From the NCBI RefSeq assembly GCF_041053105.1, contig NZ_CP163444.1, positions 248,001 to 312,000 on the forward strand: DNA of 64,000 bases. The letters are read 5' to 3'. The position numbers were made by a program, and so were the translations under genes. Every line of letters begins with the position of its first letter. Position 1 is the first letter of the stretch. Shown piece by piece: positions 9,461 to 18,330 of this stretch. Below the pieces are notes generated by a model, which was not told where the DNA came from, made no database searches, and saw nothing but the letters and a program-made list of their open reading frames with translations. Origin of the DNA: Streptomyces sp. R44. GTDB lineage: Bacteria; Actinomycetota; Actinomycetes; Streptomycetales; Streptomycetaceae.

Positions 9461-10093
9461 TCAGAATCCCCGGTCGATCCACTCCTCAAGGTGCGGAGCC
9501 TCGGCGGCGATGGTGGTCCTCTCCCCGTGCCCGGTGTGCACGACGGTGTCTCCGGGCAGCGTGAGCAGCCGGTCCCGGAGCGAGTCGACGAGGGTGGGGA
9601 AGTCGCTGTACGACCTTCCCGTCGCCCCCGGCCCGCCCGCGAAGAGCGTGTCGCCGCTGAAGAGGGCCGCCAGGGCCGGCGCGTACAGACCGACCGCACC
9701 CGGGGCGTGCCCGGGGGTGTGCAGCACGGCCAGCTCGACGCCCGCCACCACGAGCACCTGCCCGTCGGCCAGTTCGCCGTCGGGCGCCCGGTCCGGGTGG
9801 GTCTGCTTCCACAGCGGCAGGTCGTCCGGGTGGAGCAGGATCGGCGCACCCGTGCGCGCCGCGAGTTCGGGCGCCGCGTCGATGTGGTCGTCGTGGGCGT
9901 GGGTGCACACGATGGCCCGCAGCGTGCGCCCGCCGAGAGCACGGGCGATGGCCTCGGCGTCGTGCGCGGCGTCGACGACGATCACCTCGTCGTCGTCACC
10001 GATGATCCACACGTTGTTGTCGACGTCCCAGGTGCCGCCGTCCAACGAGAAGGTCCCCGAGGTGACCAGGTGCTCGATGCGGACGCCGGCCAT
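9461..10093 (-). CDS. MBL-fold metallo-hydrolase, probable S-formylmycothiol hydrolase
   Basis: A 210-residue metallo-beta-lactamase-fold enzyme. The metal motif H65-x-H67-x-D69-H70 is in 'CTHAHDDHID', with later ligands in 'LHTPGHAPG' and 'FSGDTLF'. Its start overlaps the stop of the mycothiol dehydrogenase gene (TGATG), so they are translationally coupled. In actinomycetes this gene pair is common. The dehydrogenase makes S-formylmycothiol from formaldehyde, and the hydrolase plausibly releases formate and mycothiol. Here it would clear formaldehyde made by betaine demethylation. The fold and metal site are seen; the thioester substrate is inferred. Confidence 0.82.
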   Translation of the reverse strand: MAGVRIEHLVTSGTFSLDGGTWDVDNNVWIIGDDDEVIVVDAAHDAEAIARALGGRTLRAIVCTHAHDDHIDAAPELAARTGAPILLHPDDLPLWKQTHPDRAPDGELADGQVLVVAGVELAVLHTPGHAPGAVGLYAPALAALFSGDTLFAGGPGATGRSYSDFPTLVDSLRDRLLTLPGDTVVHTGHGERTTIAAEAPHLEEWIDRGF

Positions 10094-11181
10094 CAGAGGA
10101 CGACCACCGAGCGCAGGACCTCGCCGCCGTGCATCCGGCCGAAGGCCTTCTCGACCTCGTCAAGACCGATGGTCTCCGTGACGAAGGCGTCCAGATCCAG
10201 CCGCCCCTGCAGATAGAGGTCGATGAGCATGGGGAAGTCGCGGGAGGGCAGGCAGTCCCCGTACCAGGACGACTTCAGTGCGCCGCCGCGTCCGAAGACG
10301 TCGAGGAGCGGCAGTTCGAGCTTCATCTCCGGGGTCGGCACGCCGACCAGGACGACCGTGCCGGCGAGGTCGCGGGCGTAGAAGGCCTGCTTGTACGTCT
10401 CCGGGCGGCCGACCGCTTCGATGACGACGTCGGCGCCGAAGCCGCCGGTCAGCTCGCGGATCGCCTCGACCGGGTCGGACTCCCTGGAGTTGACGGTGTG
10501 GGTCGCGCCCAGCTTCTCGGCCGTGGCCAGCTTCCGGTCGTCGATGTCCACCGCGATGATCTTCGCCGCGCCCGCCAGGTGCGAGCCGACGACCGCCGCG
10601 TCCCCGACGCCGCCGCAGCCGATGACGGCCACACTGTCACCGCGTCCGACGTCGCCGGTGTTGATCGCGGCACCGATGCCCGCCATCACCCCGCAGCCGA
10701 GGAGTCCGGCGGCGGCCGCCGACGCGGCTCGGTCGACCTTCGTGCACTGCCCGGCCGCCACCAGCGTCTTCTCCGCGAACGCGCCGATACCCAGCGCCGG
10801 GGACAGCTCCTGCCCGGTCGAGGCGAGGGTCATCTTCTGCTTGGCGTTGTGGGTGTTGAAGCAGTACCAGGGCCGCCCCCGCAGACAGGCACGACACTGG
10901 CCGCACACCGCCCGCCAGTTGAGGATGACGAAGTCGCCGGGCGCGACATCGGTGACGCCCTCCCCCACCGACTCCACGACACCTGCGGCCTCGTGACCCA
11001 GCAGGAAGGGGAAGTCGTCGTTGATGCCGCCTTCGCGATAGTGCAGATCGGTGTGGCAGACCCCGCAGGCTTCGATCTTCACCAGCGCCTCGCCCGGGCC
11101 GGGATCCGGCACGATGATCGTTTCCAGGCTGACGGGGGCGCCCTTGCCCCGCGCGACGACAGCACGGACCTGATGCGTCAT
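10093..11181 (-). CDS. S-(hydroxymethyl)mycothiol dehydrogenase (mycothiol-dependent formaldehyde dehydrogenase)
   Basis: A 362-residue zinc alcohol dehydrogenase. Catalytic zinc ligands lie in '[13 protein letters not shown]' and '[14 protein letters not shown]'. The structural zinc lobe is '[15 protein letters not shown]', and the NAD motif is '[14 protein letters not shown]'. The 'WRAVCGQC...[11 protein letters not shown]' region is typical of the mycothiol enzyme. It oxidises the formaldehyde-mycothiol adduct in the cytoplasm. The ATG has GAGGAG 5 bases upstream; a GTG two codons earlier is less likely. An operator-like 17-mer lies 36 bases upstream, tying it to the IclR regulon. Confidence 0.9.
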   Translation of the reverse strand: MTHQVRAVVARGKGAPVSLETIIVPDPGPGEALVKIEACGVCHTDLHYREGGINDDFPFLLGHEAAGVVESVGEGVTDVAPGDFVILNWRAVCGQCRACLRGRPWYCFNTHNAKQKMTLASTGQELSPALGIGAFAEKTLVAAGQCTKVDRAASAAAAGLLGCGVMAGIGAAINTGDVGRGDSVAVIGCGGVGDAAVVGSHLAGAAKIIAVDIDDRKLATAEKLGATHTVNSRESDPVEAIRELTGGFGADVVIEAVGRPETYKQAFYARDLAGTVVLVGVPTPEMKLELPLLDVFGRGGALKSSWYGDCLPSRDFPMLIDLYLQGRLDLDAFVTETIGLDEVEKAFGRMHGGEVLRSVVVL

Positions 11182-11216
11182 GGCCACTCCTCGGCTGGTA
11201 CGAGACCTGAGCAGAC

Positions 11217-11233
11217 GTTGCTCATCACGACAC
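11217..11233. promoter_or_regulatory. Candidate IclR half-operator upstream of the mycothiol dehydrogenase gene
   Basis: GTTGCTCATCACGACAC keeps the left arm and the CAT triplet seen at the other sites, but the right arm is degenerate. An inverted GTTGCG half site lies 20-40 bases further upstream. It is weaker than the sites at 5517 and 9238. Confidence 0.35.
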
Positions 11234-11381
11234 GTATCTCACGTGCCGCAACAAAGGATCGTTGAGCCCCCACGGGAGGTCAAGGCGTTCGACGCGCGGC
11301 ACAGCGCACCGGAGTGATGGTCGTCGCGACCCGCGTGCCGAGGTCGCGGGTACCGACGCGTCAGGGGCTACCGTCGGCTTC

Positions 11382-12182
11382 ATGGAGCGAATCCGAGCGG
11401 TCCTGGTCGACATCGACGGCGTCCTCACCGTCTCCTGGAAGGCCCTGCCGGGAGCGGTCTCGGCCCTGGAGCAGCTACGCGGCGCGGGGTTCGCCATCGC
11501 ACTGGTCACCAACAACACCTCCCGCACCAGGGCCTCCATCGCCTCGCGCCTGGCCGGCCTCGGCTTCCCCGTCGAAGCCGGAGACATCCTGACCGCGCCG
11601 GCGGCCACCGCGGCGTATCTGCGCGAGCACTTCCCCGGCGCGCGCTGCCGCCTGCTCAACAGCGGTGACGTACGGGACGACCTGCCGGGCGTCACGCTCG
11701 TCGACGAGGGTGACGCCGACGTCGTCGTGCTCGGCGGCGCCGGGGCCGAGTTCGGCTACGAGGCCCTCAACCAGGTCTTCCGGCAACTGCAGCGCGGGGC
11801 CCGGCTGGTGTCGATGCACCGCAATCTGTACTGGCGCACCGAGGGCGGCCTCGACCTGGACACCGGGGCCTTCCTCGAAGGACTCGAGAAAGCCGCCCGC
11901 ACCGAGGCGGAGGTGACGGGCAAACCGGCTCCCGCGTTCTTCGCGAGCGCCCTCGCCCACCTCGGCGTCCACGCCTCGGAAGCGCTGATGGTCGGCGACG
12001 ACATCGAGTCCGACGTGCTGGCCGCCCAGCGGTCCGGCATCACCGGCGCACTGGTGAAGACGGGCAAGTACCTCCCCGAGACGCACCACACCGCCTCCGG
12101 CACGCCCGACCACGTCCTCGACTCCTTCGCCGACCTGCCCGCCCTCCTCGCCCCCGGGGGCGGCGGGACACCTCAGCGCTGA
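11382..12182 (+). CDS. HAD superfamily (class IIA) phosphatase
   Basis: A 266-residue hydrolase with all four HAD motifs: 'LVDIDGVLTVSW' (nucleophile Asp), 'LVTNNTSR', 'TGKPAPAFF' (Lys) and 'MVGDDIESDV'. It resembles the LHPP/HDHD2-type phosphatases. It acts on phosphorylated metabolites in the cytoplasm; the substrate is not predictable. The ATG is chosen by the conserved N-terminus. It stands alone, divergent from the formaldehyde genes and convergent with the response regulator. Confidence 0.88.
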   Translation: MERIRAVLVDIDGVLTVSWKALPGAVSALEQLRGAGFAIALVTNNTSRTRASIASRLAGLGFPVEAGDILTAPAATAAYLREHFPGARCRLLNSGDVRDDLPGVTLVDEGDADVVVLGGAGAEFGYEALNQVFRQLQRGARLVSMHRNLYWRTEGGLDLDTGAFLEGLEKAARTEAEVTGKPAPAFFASALAHLGVHASEALMVGDDIESDVLAAQRSGITGALVKTGKYLPETHHTASGTPDHVLDSFADLPALLAPGGGGTPQR

Positions 12183-12290
12183 CAGATCCGGACCGACGTG
12201 CCGCAGGGCACCAGTGGCGGGGATTCGGTGGGGTGCCCGGCGGGATCCAGCGGAAGGTTCGGGAGGCTGTCCCGCTTGGGGGCGGTGGTG

Positions 12291-12956
12291 TCAGGTCGGG
12301 TGGACGAGGCGGTTGTCGTAGGCGAAGACGACCGCCTGGATCCGGTCGCGGAGTCCGAGTTTCTGCAGGATCCGCCCGAGGTGGGCCTTCACGGTCGTCT
12401 CGGCGAGGTGCAGGGCGGCCGCGATCTCGGCGTTGGACAGGCCGCCGCCCACCTTGACGAGGACCTCGCGTTCGCGCGGGCTGAGCCGGCTGAGCCGTTC
12501 GTCCTGGTGGTCGGTGCGGCTCCCGTCAGGGAGGTGCGGCCGGAGGTCGTCCAGCAGGCGGCGGGTGATCCTCGGGGCGAGAACGGCGTCGCCCGCGGCC
12601 ACATCGCGTATCGCGGTGAGGAGTTCCTCGGGCCTGGTGTTCTTCAGCAGGAAGCCGGAGGCTCCGGCGGCGAGTCCGGCGAAGGCGTATTCGTCGAGGT
12701 CGAAGGTGGTGAGGATCAGTACCTTGCTGCTGGGGGAGACACGGGTGAGACGGCGGGTCGCCTCGATGCCGTCGGTCCCGGGCATCCGGACATCCATCAG
12801 GACGACGTCGGGGCGCAGTTCCCGGGTGAGGCGTACGGCCTCGGTGCCGTCAGCGGCCTCACCGACGGGTGTCATGTCGGGCTGGGCGTCCAGGACCATG
12901 CCGAAGGCCATCCGGAGCAGCGCTTCGTCGTCGGCGATCAGGATGCGGATCGTCAT
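12291..12956 (-). CDS. NarL/LuxR-family two-component response regulator
   Basis: A 221-residue regulator. The receiver has acidic residues 'ADDE' and the phosphoacceptor D55 in 'VVLMDVRMPG'. The C-terminal HTH ('LSPREREVLVKVGGGLSNAE' followed by 'TVKAHLGRILQKLGL') is a standard LuxR domain. It overlaps the stop of the histidine kinase gene by 4 bases (12953-12956), so they form a coupled two-component pair. The stimulus is unknown. Confidence 0.93.
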   Translation of the reverse strand: MTIRILIADDEALLRMAFGMVLDAQPDMTPVGEAADGTEAVRLTRELRPDVVLMDVRMPGTDGIEATRRLTRVSPSSKVLILTTFDLDEYAFAGLAAGASGFLLKNTRPEELLTAIRDVAAGDAVLAPRITRRLLDDLRPHLPDGSRTDHQDERLSRLSPREREVLVKVGGGLSNAEIAAALHLAETTVKAHLGRILQKLGLRDRIQAVVFAYDNRLVHPT

Positions 12957-14362
12957 GCGGGAGCTGCTCCGTCGCCGTCGAGGTGGAGGCGGGTGTGGAC
13001 GTTCCAGCCGCCGCCCGGGAGCGGTCCGGCGCGCAGTGTCCCGCCGTAGGCGGCCGAGCGCTCGCGCATGCCGGGGATGCCCTGGCCGGACGGGCTGTCG
13101 GCGGGAGACGACGGGCCGGGGCCGGGGAGGTGGGGGCCGGGGCCGTTGTCGGTGACGTTCACGGTGACGGTCGCGGCGGAGCACTGTATCCAGACGTCGG
13201 CGCGGGTGCCGGCGGGGGTGTGTTTGAGGGTGTTGGTCAAGGCTTCCTGCACCAGGCGGTAGACGGTCAGTTGGGCGGTGGCGGGCACGTGGGTGTGGCT
13301 GCCGAGGATGTCGAGGCGGGTCGGCAGCCCGGCGGCGCGCATCCGGTCGGCGAGGGCGTCGAGTTGGGCGATGCCGGGCAGGGGATGGCGCTGCGCGTCG
13401 GGTTCGTCGGTCCGCAGGATGCCGAGCGAGCGCCGCATGTCGGTCAGGGCCTGCCGACCGGTCTCGGAGACCTGGAGCATCGCGGTGGTGGTCCTGTCGG
13501 GTGACCGGTGCTGCGCGTGGACGGCGGCGTCGGTGAGGGCGACCATGACGGACAGGTTGTGGGTGACGATGTCGTGCATCTCCCGGGCGATGCGGGTCCG
13601 TTCCTCGGCGACGGCCAGTCGTGCCTGCTGGTCCTGGTGGTGTTCCAGGCGTGCGGCCCGTTCCTCCAGGGCGGCGAGGTAGGCGCGCGTGGTCCGCGCG
13701 TTCGTGCCCAGGGCGACGGTGGCGACGACGGTCGCGGTCAGCGCGACGAAGGGGGCCAGGAAGGCGCCTTCCGTCACCCAGCGCAGGCACGCCAGCAGGG
13801 CCCCGCCCTCGACGACGGCCCCGGCGACGAGTGTCGCGCGTCCGCCCGCGTGCGCGGCCACCGCGTACAGGGCTGCCAACAGCGCGACGTCCGCGGGCAG
13901 TTGGACGTTCGCGAGCCACTGGACGAAGGCTGCGGCTGCGACGGCGCCGAACACCGCGCGTGGGGCAAGCCGCCGCCACAGCAGGGGCAGCGTGAGGGCC
14001 GCGGTGAGAGCCGCGGCCGGCGGGAGCTCGTGCGGCGCGCGCGTGGCCGCGACATGGAGCAGGAGGAGAGGTACCAGCAGGAGCGGCGTGGGCGGCAGCG
14101 CGCGCCGTACGCCGGGCGGCAGCGCGCGCCGTACGCCGGGCGGCAGCGCGCGCCGTACGCCGGGCGGCAGCGCGCGCCGTACGCCGGGCGGCAGCCGCCG
14201 ACCGTGGCGCCGGGCGGCTGGTGTCGGCTCCGCCGGTCCCGTCGCCCGCCCGGTGGCGGCGGGGGCCGTGGTCGGCAGCCCGGTTGTCGTCGCCTGCTGT
14301 GCGCGGTCCCGGTGGCGTACCGGGTGGGCATGGTCGTGCCCTGCGGCAGCCTCCGTCATCAT
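12953..14362 (-). CDS. Two-component sensor histidine kinase with an N-terminal octapeptide repeat
   Basis: A 469-residue NarL-partner kinase. The dimerisation/phosphoacceptor box is 'RIAREMHDIVTHNLSVMVAL' with H263, and the ATPase N and G boxes are in 'QEALTNTLKHTP' and 'VTDNGPGP'. Four or five hydrophobic segments lie between about residues 90 and 210. Ahead of them the repeat LPPGVRRA occurs four times, encoded by a 24-bp tandem repeat. The ATG is uncertain; two adjacent ATGs follow AGGGA. Downstream regulator overlap shows operon structure. The basic, proline-rich repeat on the cytoplasmic N-terminus is unusual and may vary in copy number. Confidence 0.88.
   Translation of the reverse strand: MMTEAAAGHDHAHPVRHRDRAQQATTTGLPTTAPAATGRATGPAEPTPAARRHGRRLPPGVRRALPPGVRRALPPGVRRALPPGVRRALPPTPLLLVPLLLLHVAATRAPHELPPAAALTAALTLPLLWRRLAPRAVFGAVAAAAFVQWLANVQLPADVALLAALYAVAAHAGGRATLVAGAVVEGGALLACLRWVTEGAFLAPFVALTATVVATVALGTNARTTRAYLAALEERAARLEHHQDQQARLAVAEERTRIAREMHDIVTHNLSVMVALTDAAVHAQHRSPDRTTTAMLQVSETGRQALTDMRRSLGILRTDEPDAQRHPLPGIAQLDALADRMRAAGLPTRLDILGSHTHVPATAQLTVYRLVQEALTNTLKHTPAGTRADVWIQCSAATVTVNVTDNGPGPHLPGPGPSSPADSPSGQGIPGMRERSAAYGGTLRAGPLPGGGWNVHTRLHLDGDGAAPA
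14093..14195. repeat. 24-bp in-frame tandem repeat (VNTR) in the histidine kinase gene
   Basis: Four perfect 24-bp units (14093-14116, 14117-14140, 14141-14164, 14165-14188) plus a partial fifth. They encode the octapeptide LPPGVRRA on the minus strand. Perfect identity suggests recent expansion by slippage. The length is a multiple of three, so copy-number change would not break the frame. Confidence 0.95.
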
Positions 14363-14711
14363 CACGTCCCTGTCGATGTCCCTTGCTGCTGCGGCGCCGT
14401 GGCGGCTCCGGTCCCCGGGCCGGGGCCGCCGCGTACGGCCGGAGCCGGGCCGCCAGGGGACAGCGCCCATGGCCCCCTGCGTCCCCGCGTCGCCGTGCTC
14501 CGCCCTTCCACGGTAGGGGGCGGGGGCGGCGGCGCACATACGTCCGCCGTCGGAGGACACCACGCCGGAGTACGACCGCAGGAGGAGCGCGGGTACCTCC
14601 TGCGGTCGCACAGCGGCCTACTCTTCGGGGTGTCCGTCTGCGACTGGGGTGGCATGCGCCGAAGACCGCGGGCCGATGTGCCACCGTGTGCGCCGCTTCG
14701 AGGATGGCGGG

Positions 14712-16211
14712 GTGACCGAGACAATCGCGGGACTGCCCATGTCCCCTCCGGAGTTCCTTGCCGTGCTGGGCGCCGTCGCGCTGGTGGTGGCGCGCTGGCT
14801 TCCCCCTGCCGCCCGACCGCGCGTCGCGATCGCGGCGGGGGCGGTGTGGGTGCTGTCCGTGATCGTGCTGGGTGTGGTGGGGATCCGTTGGCAGTTGCTG
14901 CCGGTGCTGGCGGGTGGTGCCGTCGCGCTGCCGTTCGCCCTCTCCCCGCTGCTCCGGACGCTCCGGCGCCGTCCCGGTCGGCGGGCGTGGCGGGCGCGGT
15001 GGTGGCTGGCGTTGCCGGGGTCGGTGGCCTGCCTCGGCCTGGTCGCCGCCGGGCCGGTGGCCGCCTGGGCGTTTCCCGTGCCCGTGTTCCCCGAGCCGTC
15101 GGGCTCCTTCGCCGTCGGCACCCGGGTGATGCAGTGGACCGACCCGAACCGCCCCGAGACCTTCACCGCCGCCCCGGACGACCGGCGCACGGTCGTGGTC
15201 CAGCTCTGGTACCCCGCACAGAAGAGCCCCGCGGGCGCGCAGCGGGCCCGGTACCTCGGACGCACGGGGCAGGAGGCGCGCACCGTGTCCGATGCCCTGG
15301 CCCGTGCCGTCGGCCTACCCGGCTTCCTGGTCGACGGCGTGCCGCAGGCCCGCACCCACGCGGTCTTCAACGCCCCGGTGGCCGGTGGGGGCGAACGGTT
15401 CCCCGTCGTGCTGTTCTCTCCCGGAGCGGGCGGGGTACGCACCCAGAACACCGCCTGGGCGGAGGAACTGGCCAGCCACGGCTACGCGGTGGCCGCCCTC
15501 GACCACCCGTACGACTCCGCGGCGGTCGTCCTGGACGACGGCCGGACCATCCGCGCCGTGACCGCCTCCACCGGCGACCGGGACGCGGACGAGGAGCTCG
15601 CGGCCGGCTGGACGGCCGTCAGGGCCGCCGACCTCGGCTTCGTCCTCACCCAGCTGGAGGGCCTGGACCGCGGCGCGATCGCCGCCCCGCCGGTCGGACG
15701 TGACCCGTCGACCGGGCGCGACCCGCTGGCCGGACGTCTGGACACCGGCCGGGCCGTGGCGACCGGCCACTCCATGGGCGGTGCCGCCGCCCTGCAGGCA
15801 GCCCGGCAGGACCCCCGGTTCGCCGCCGTCATCGACCTGGACGGCTACCCCCACGGCCCCGCCTCCCCGGCCCTCCACCAGCCGGTGCTCGCACTCACCC
15901 AGGCCATCACCCCGAGCACCGACCCGCGATACCTGCCCCGCCTCACCGAGGCCCTCGCATCCGACACCGCCACGAGCTACCGGCTCACCGTCCCCGGCGC
16001 CGCCCACCTCACCTTCATGGACGGCCCGCTGTACCTGCCGCCCGTGCCCTCGATCGTCGGCTCCCTGGGCCGCACCGGGAGCCCCCGCGTCGTCGCCGCA
16101 ACCACGCTCGCCTTCCTGGACGCCACGCTGCGGCACACGCCCGGCGACCTGGCCGACGCACTGTCGGCCTACGGCAGCCTCAGCGTCCACCACCCGGACG
16201 CCCCCCGCTGA
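14712..16211 (+). CDS. Membrane-anchored alpha/beta hydrolase (PAF-acetylhydrolase-like)
   Basis: A 499-residue protein. Residues about 1-130 hold four hydrophobic segments. The rest is an alpha/beta hydrolase with 'VVLFSPGAGGVRTQNTAW' (oxyanion region), nucleophile S354 in 'GHSMGG', and a C-terminal His in 'PGAAHLTFMD'. It resembles platelet-activating-factor acetylhydrolase-type esterases. GTG is chosen with GAGGA 7 bases upstream; an in-frame ATG at 14649 also exists. The catalytic domain probably faces outside, but topology and substrate are inferences. Confidence 0.8.
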   Translation: MTETIAGLPMSPPEFLAVLGAVALVVARWLPPAARPRVAIAAGAVWVLSVIVLGVVGIRWQLLPVLAGGAVALPFALSPLLRTLRRRPGRRAWRARWWLALPGSVACLGLVAAGPVAAWAFPVPVFPEPSGSFAVGTRVMQWTDPNRPETFTAAPDDRRTVVVQLWYPAQKSPAGAQRARYLGRTGQEARTVSDALARAVGLPGFLVDGVPQARTHAVFNAPVAGGGERFPVVLFSPGAGGVRTQNTAWAEELASHGYAVAALDHPYDSAAVVLDDGRTIRAVTASTGDRDADEELAAGWTAVRAADLGFVLTQLEGLDRGAIAAPPVGRDPSTGRDPLAGRLDTGRAVATGHSMGGAAALQAARQDPRFAAVIDLDGYPHGPASPALHQPVLALTQAITPSTDPRYLPRLTEALASDTATSYRLTVPGAAHLTFMDGPLYLPPVPSIVGSLGRTGSPRVVAATTLAFLDATLRHTPGDLADALSAYGSLSVHHPDAPR

Positions 16212-16440
16212 CCGGCCGCGCCCACCGGCCCACCGCCCGGCGCTGCGCTCGACATCTGCCCGTCCCTGCGCTGCTTCCGCAGAGAGCTGCTCTCCCGGTG
16301 TCCGTCAACCTGCAGCGTGTGCGGTGGCACCGGTTCCTCCTCCACGCGGTCGGAGCCGCCGCGGGTGCGCGCGATGCCCGCCCGCCCGGGACGATCCGCG
16401 GCGCCGTGCGCGGAGCTTCCCTCACCGGCCTGTCCGACAC

Positions 16441-16590
16441 GACACCATCTCCGTCATCGCCGATCACGCCTACCGGGCCCGATCGCGAGAAGCGTACGGC
16501 GACCGCGCCTACCGGAGACTGGCCGAGGCCAAGACCAAGTACGACCCCGACAATGCCTTCCACCTCAACAAGAACATCCGTCCCGGCTAA
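16441..16590 (+). pseudogene. C-terminal remnant of a BBE-type FAD-linked oxidoreductase
   Basis: The translated piece 'YGDRAYRRLAEAKTKYDPDN' followed by 'AFHLNKNIRPG' and a stop is the hallmark C-terminus of berberine-bridge-enzyme-like FAD oxidoreductases. Nothing upstream encodes the FAD-binding body, and no start codon with a ribosome site is present. The adjoining sequences 16212-16440 and 16591-16725 show no gene. Confidence 0.75.
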
Positions 16591-16725
16591 GGTCGCAAGA
16601 GCCAGACCGGAGCGGCGGTCCCGACGAATTGCCCTTCTGCTGGGCGACGGCACGCTGGAGGTTTCTCCCGTGTCGAGCACAAGGTACGACCGCCCCCGGG
16701 CACGGTGCTCGTCCTGCCGCCCGGC

Positions 16726-17172
16726 CTAGGAAGTTGTGACGGCGCTGGGCGCCGGGGGCTGCTCGCTGGCGCAGTGGAGACACTTGCTCGCAGCCGCGGG
16801 CAGGTCCTCCGAGAGGCAGGCCGGGCAGGTCTTGACCGGCCCGGGTTCGCCGAATGCCTTGACGCCGCGGCGGGCCTGGTAGTGCTTGTACGGCACGACG
16901 ATCAGGAAGTAGACGACCGCGATGAAGATGATGAAGTAGATCAGGGCGGAGATGAACTGTCCCAGATCGAGGTAGGTCGCCTGGTTGCCCGCCTCGCCGA
17001 GCTGCCATCCGAGCCCCACGGATTTGCCGCCCTGGAAACGGCTGACGATCGGGTTGATCACGAAGTCCGTGAACGCTTTGATCAGGGTCGAGAAGGCCAG
17101 GGCGATGACCAGCCCGACAGCGATGGTGACGAGGTCGCCTCGCATGAGGAAGTTCTTGAAGCCCTTGAGCAA
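16726..17172 (-). CDS. mscL: Large-conductance mechanosensitive channel MscL with C-terminal zinc-ribbon
   Basis: A 148-residue channel. The N-terminal helix 'LKGFKNFLMRGDLVTIAVGL' and the first transmembrane segment are typical. The second segment is 'FISALIYFIIFIAVVYFLIV'. It opens under membrane tension to release solutes. Beyond the usual length it adds a CxxC-x(n)-CxxC tail (CPAC and CLHC) that looks like a zinc ribbon. A TTG start with AGGAAG upstream is used because no ATG fits the conserved N-terminus. Osmotic release complements the betaine genes 5-16 kb away, but no shared regulation is visible. Confidence 0.92.
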   Translation of the reverse strand: MLKGFKNFLMRGDLVTIAVGLVIALAFSTLIKAFTDFVINPIVSRFQGGKSVGLGWQLGEAGNQATYLDLGQFISALIYFIIFIAVVYFLIVVPYKHYQARRGVKAFGEPGPVKTCPACLSEDLPAAASKCLHCASEQPPAPSAVTTS

Positions 17173-17384
17173 TGTCCGCTTCCTTCCTGGATACCCGCGT
17201 GCCCGGCACGTCTGCACAGCGGGAGCAGCGCTCAGCAGCTAAGCGCAGACCCCCTGGCTGGTACGGGAGCCACGGCGCGATGACGCACAGACGGCCGCAG
17301 CCCAGGGCATCGAACTGTCGATCCAGCCTGCGGGCGACACGCGCTCCTGGGACGCCTCGGTTCGCAGGCCGAGGCGTTGCGCAC

Positions 17385-17584
17385 CAAAGCGGTGGTTCGC
17401 CGAGCTGACCCAGAAGAAACTCAAGCGCGGCGTCCACCGCTCGGTCCAGCCCTTGAACGCGACATCCGGTCCTGGCTCGCCGACTGGAACGAGCACCCCA
17501 GACCGTTCGTCTGGACGAAGACCGCCGACGAGATCCTCGACAAAGTCGCCGCCTACTGCCGACGAAGCTCCGACTCGGGTCATG
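17385..17584 (+). pseudogene. IS630-family transposase C-terminal remnant
   Basis: One frame reads 'WFAELTQKKLKRGVHRSVQ' and then the adjacent frame continues 'ALERDIRSWLADWNEHPRPF' and 'VWTKTADEILDKVAAYC'. Both are classic IS630-family C-terminal sequence. A one-base frameshift near 17450 and loss of the N-terminal half make it inactive. No terminal repeats were found. Confidence 0.8.
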
Positions 17585-17782
17585 AGCGCTCCTCCGGCTC
17601 TGAAGCCTCAGGCAACCTGCCCCTTAATCGGTAGACGTCGTGGCGGGCGCCCCAGGCCAGGCGCCGTAGCAGCACGGAGAAGTATCCAAGACGAGCAGAC
17701 CTCAGCCCAGTCCCAGAAGTTCGCGGGTGGAGAAACCTCCGGAGCCTCGAGGCGCGGCCGCTCCCCCTCCTCGCTCCACCCT

Positions 17783-18220
17783 TCATTTCGCCGACACGCG
17801 TGGCGTGAGTGCGCGGTACACGTCCCGTGGGGAGAAAAGCGTTCCACGTCCGTCGGGTGGGACGAGCCAGGACAGTCCGGTCACTCTCCGGCCGGGGTCG
17901 GGTACGGCCGGCCAGGTCCCGGTTGTCAGATATCGAGCGGGCCGTTCCCATCTAGTGGCGGGGCTGCCTGGAGTCATCAGGAGCACGAGTTCCTGACGCC
18001 TGCCGTCGCGAAGCACCGGGCCGGTCGTCACCTGTCCGGAGCGGGCGACAGTGTTCAGCAGACCGTGTCCCAGCATCTCCGGAACGGCCAGGGCGTCCCA
18101 GAGCCGCCCGGCCGGCAGGAGCACTACACCCCATTCGCTCAGTCTCCACTCGCGCAGGCACGCGGCGGGGTCATCACAGGCAGAAGCCAGCCACCGAGCC
18201 GACCACAAAGACGGATTCAT
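17783..18220 (-). CDS. Conserved hypothetical protein
   Basis: A 145-residue open frame with good codon usage and a clear ribosome site (GAGG 6 bases before the ATG). The sequence begins 'MNPSLWSARWLASACDD' and contains 'LREWRLSEWGVVLLPAGRLW' and 'VPPDGRGTLFSPRDVYRAL'. I do not recognise the family with certainty. The pattern recalls short Streptomyces proteins related to the N-terminus of primase/polymerase-like proteins, which is weak. It lies alone between an IS remnant and another small gene, on the same strand as the latter. Confidence 0.55.
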   Translation of the reverse strand: MNPSLWSARWLASACDDPAACLREWRLSEWGVVLLPAGRLWDALAVPEMLGHGLLNTVARSGQVTTGPVLRDGRRQELVLLMTPGSPATRWERPARYLTTGTWPAVPDPGRRVTGLSWLVPPDGRGTLFSPRDVYRALTPRVSAK

Positions 18221-18330
18221 CTGCTACCTCGTTCCCGGGATCAGCTGACGAAGGGGCCGACTATCCCGGACCAGGAGCGCCATGGACAGGGAGGCGGAGG
18301 GTGGCGGATTCGGCCGTCGCCTGTGATGTG

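Noticed and set aside
14093..14195. Possible CRISPR-like array
   Set aside because: The 24-bp units are contiguous without spacers and lie in frame inside a histidine kinase gene.
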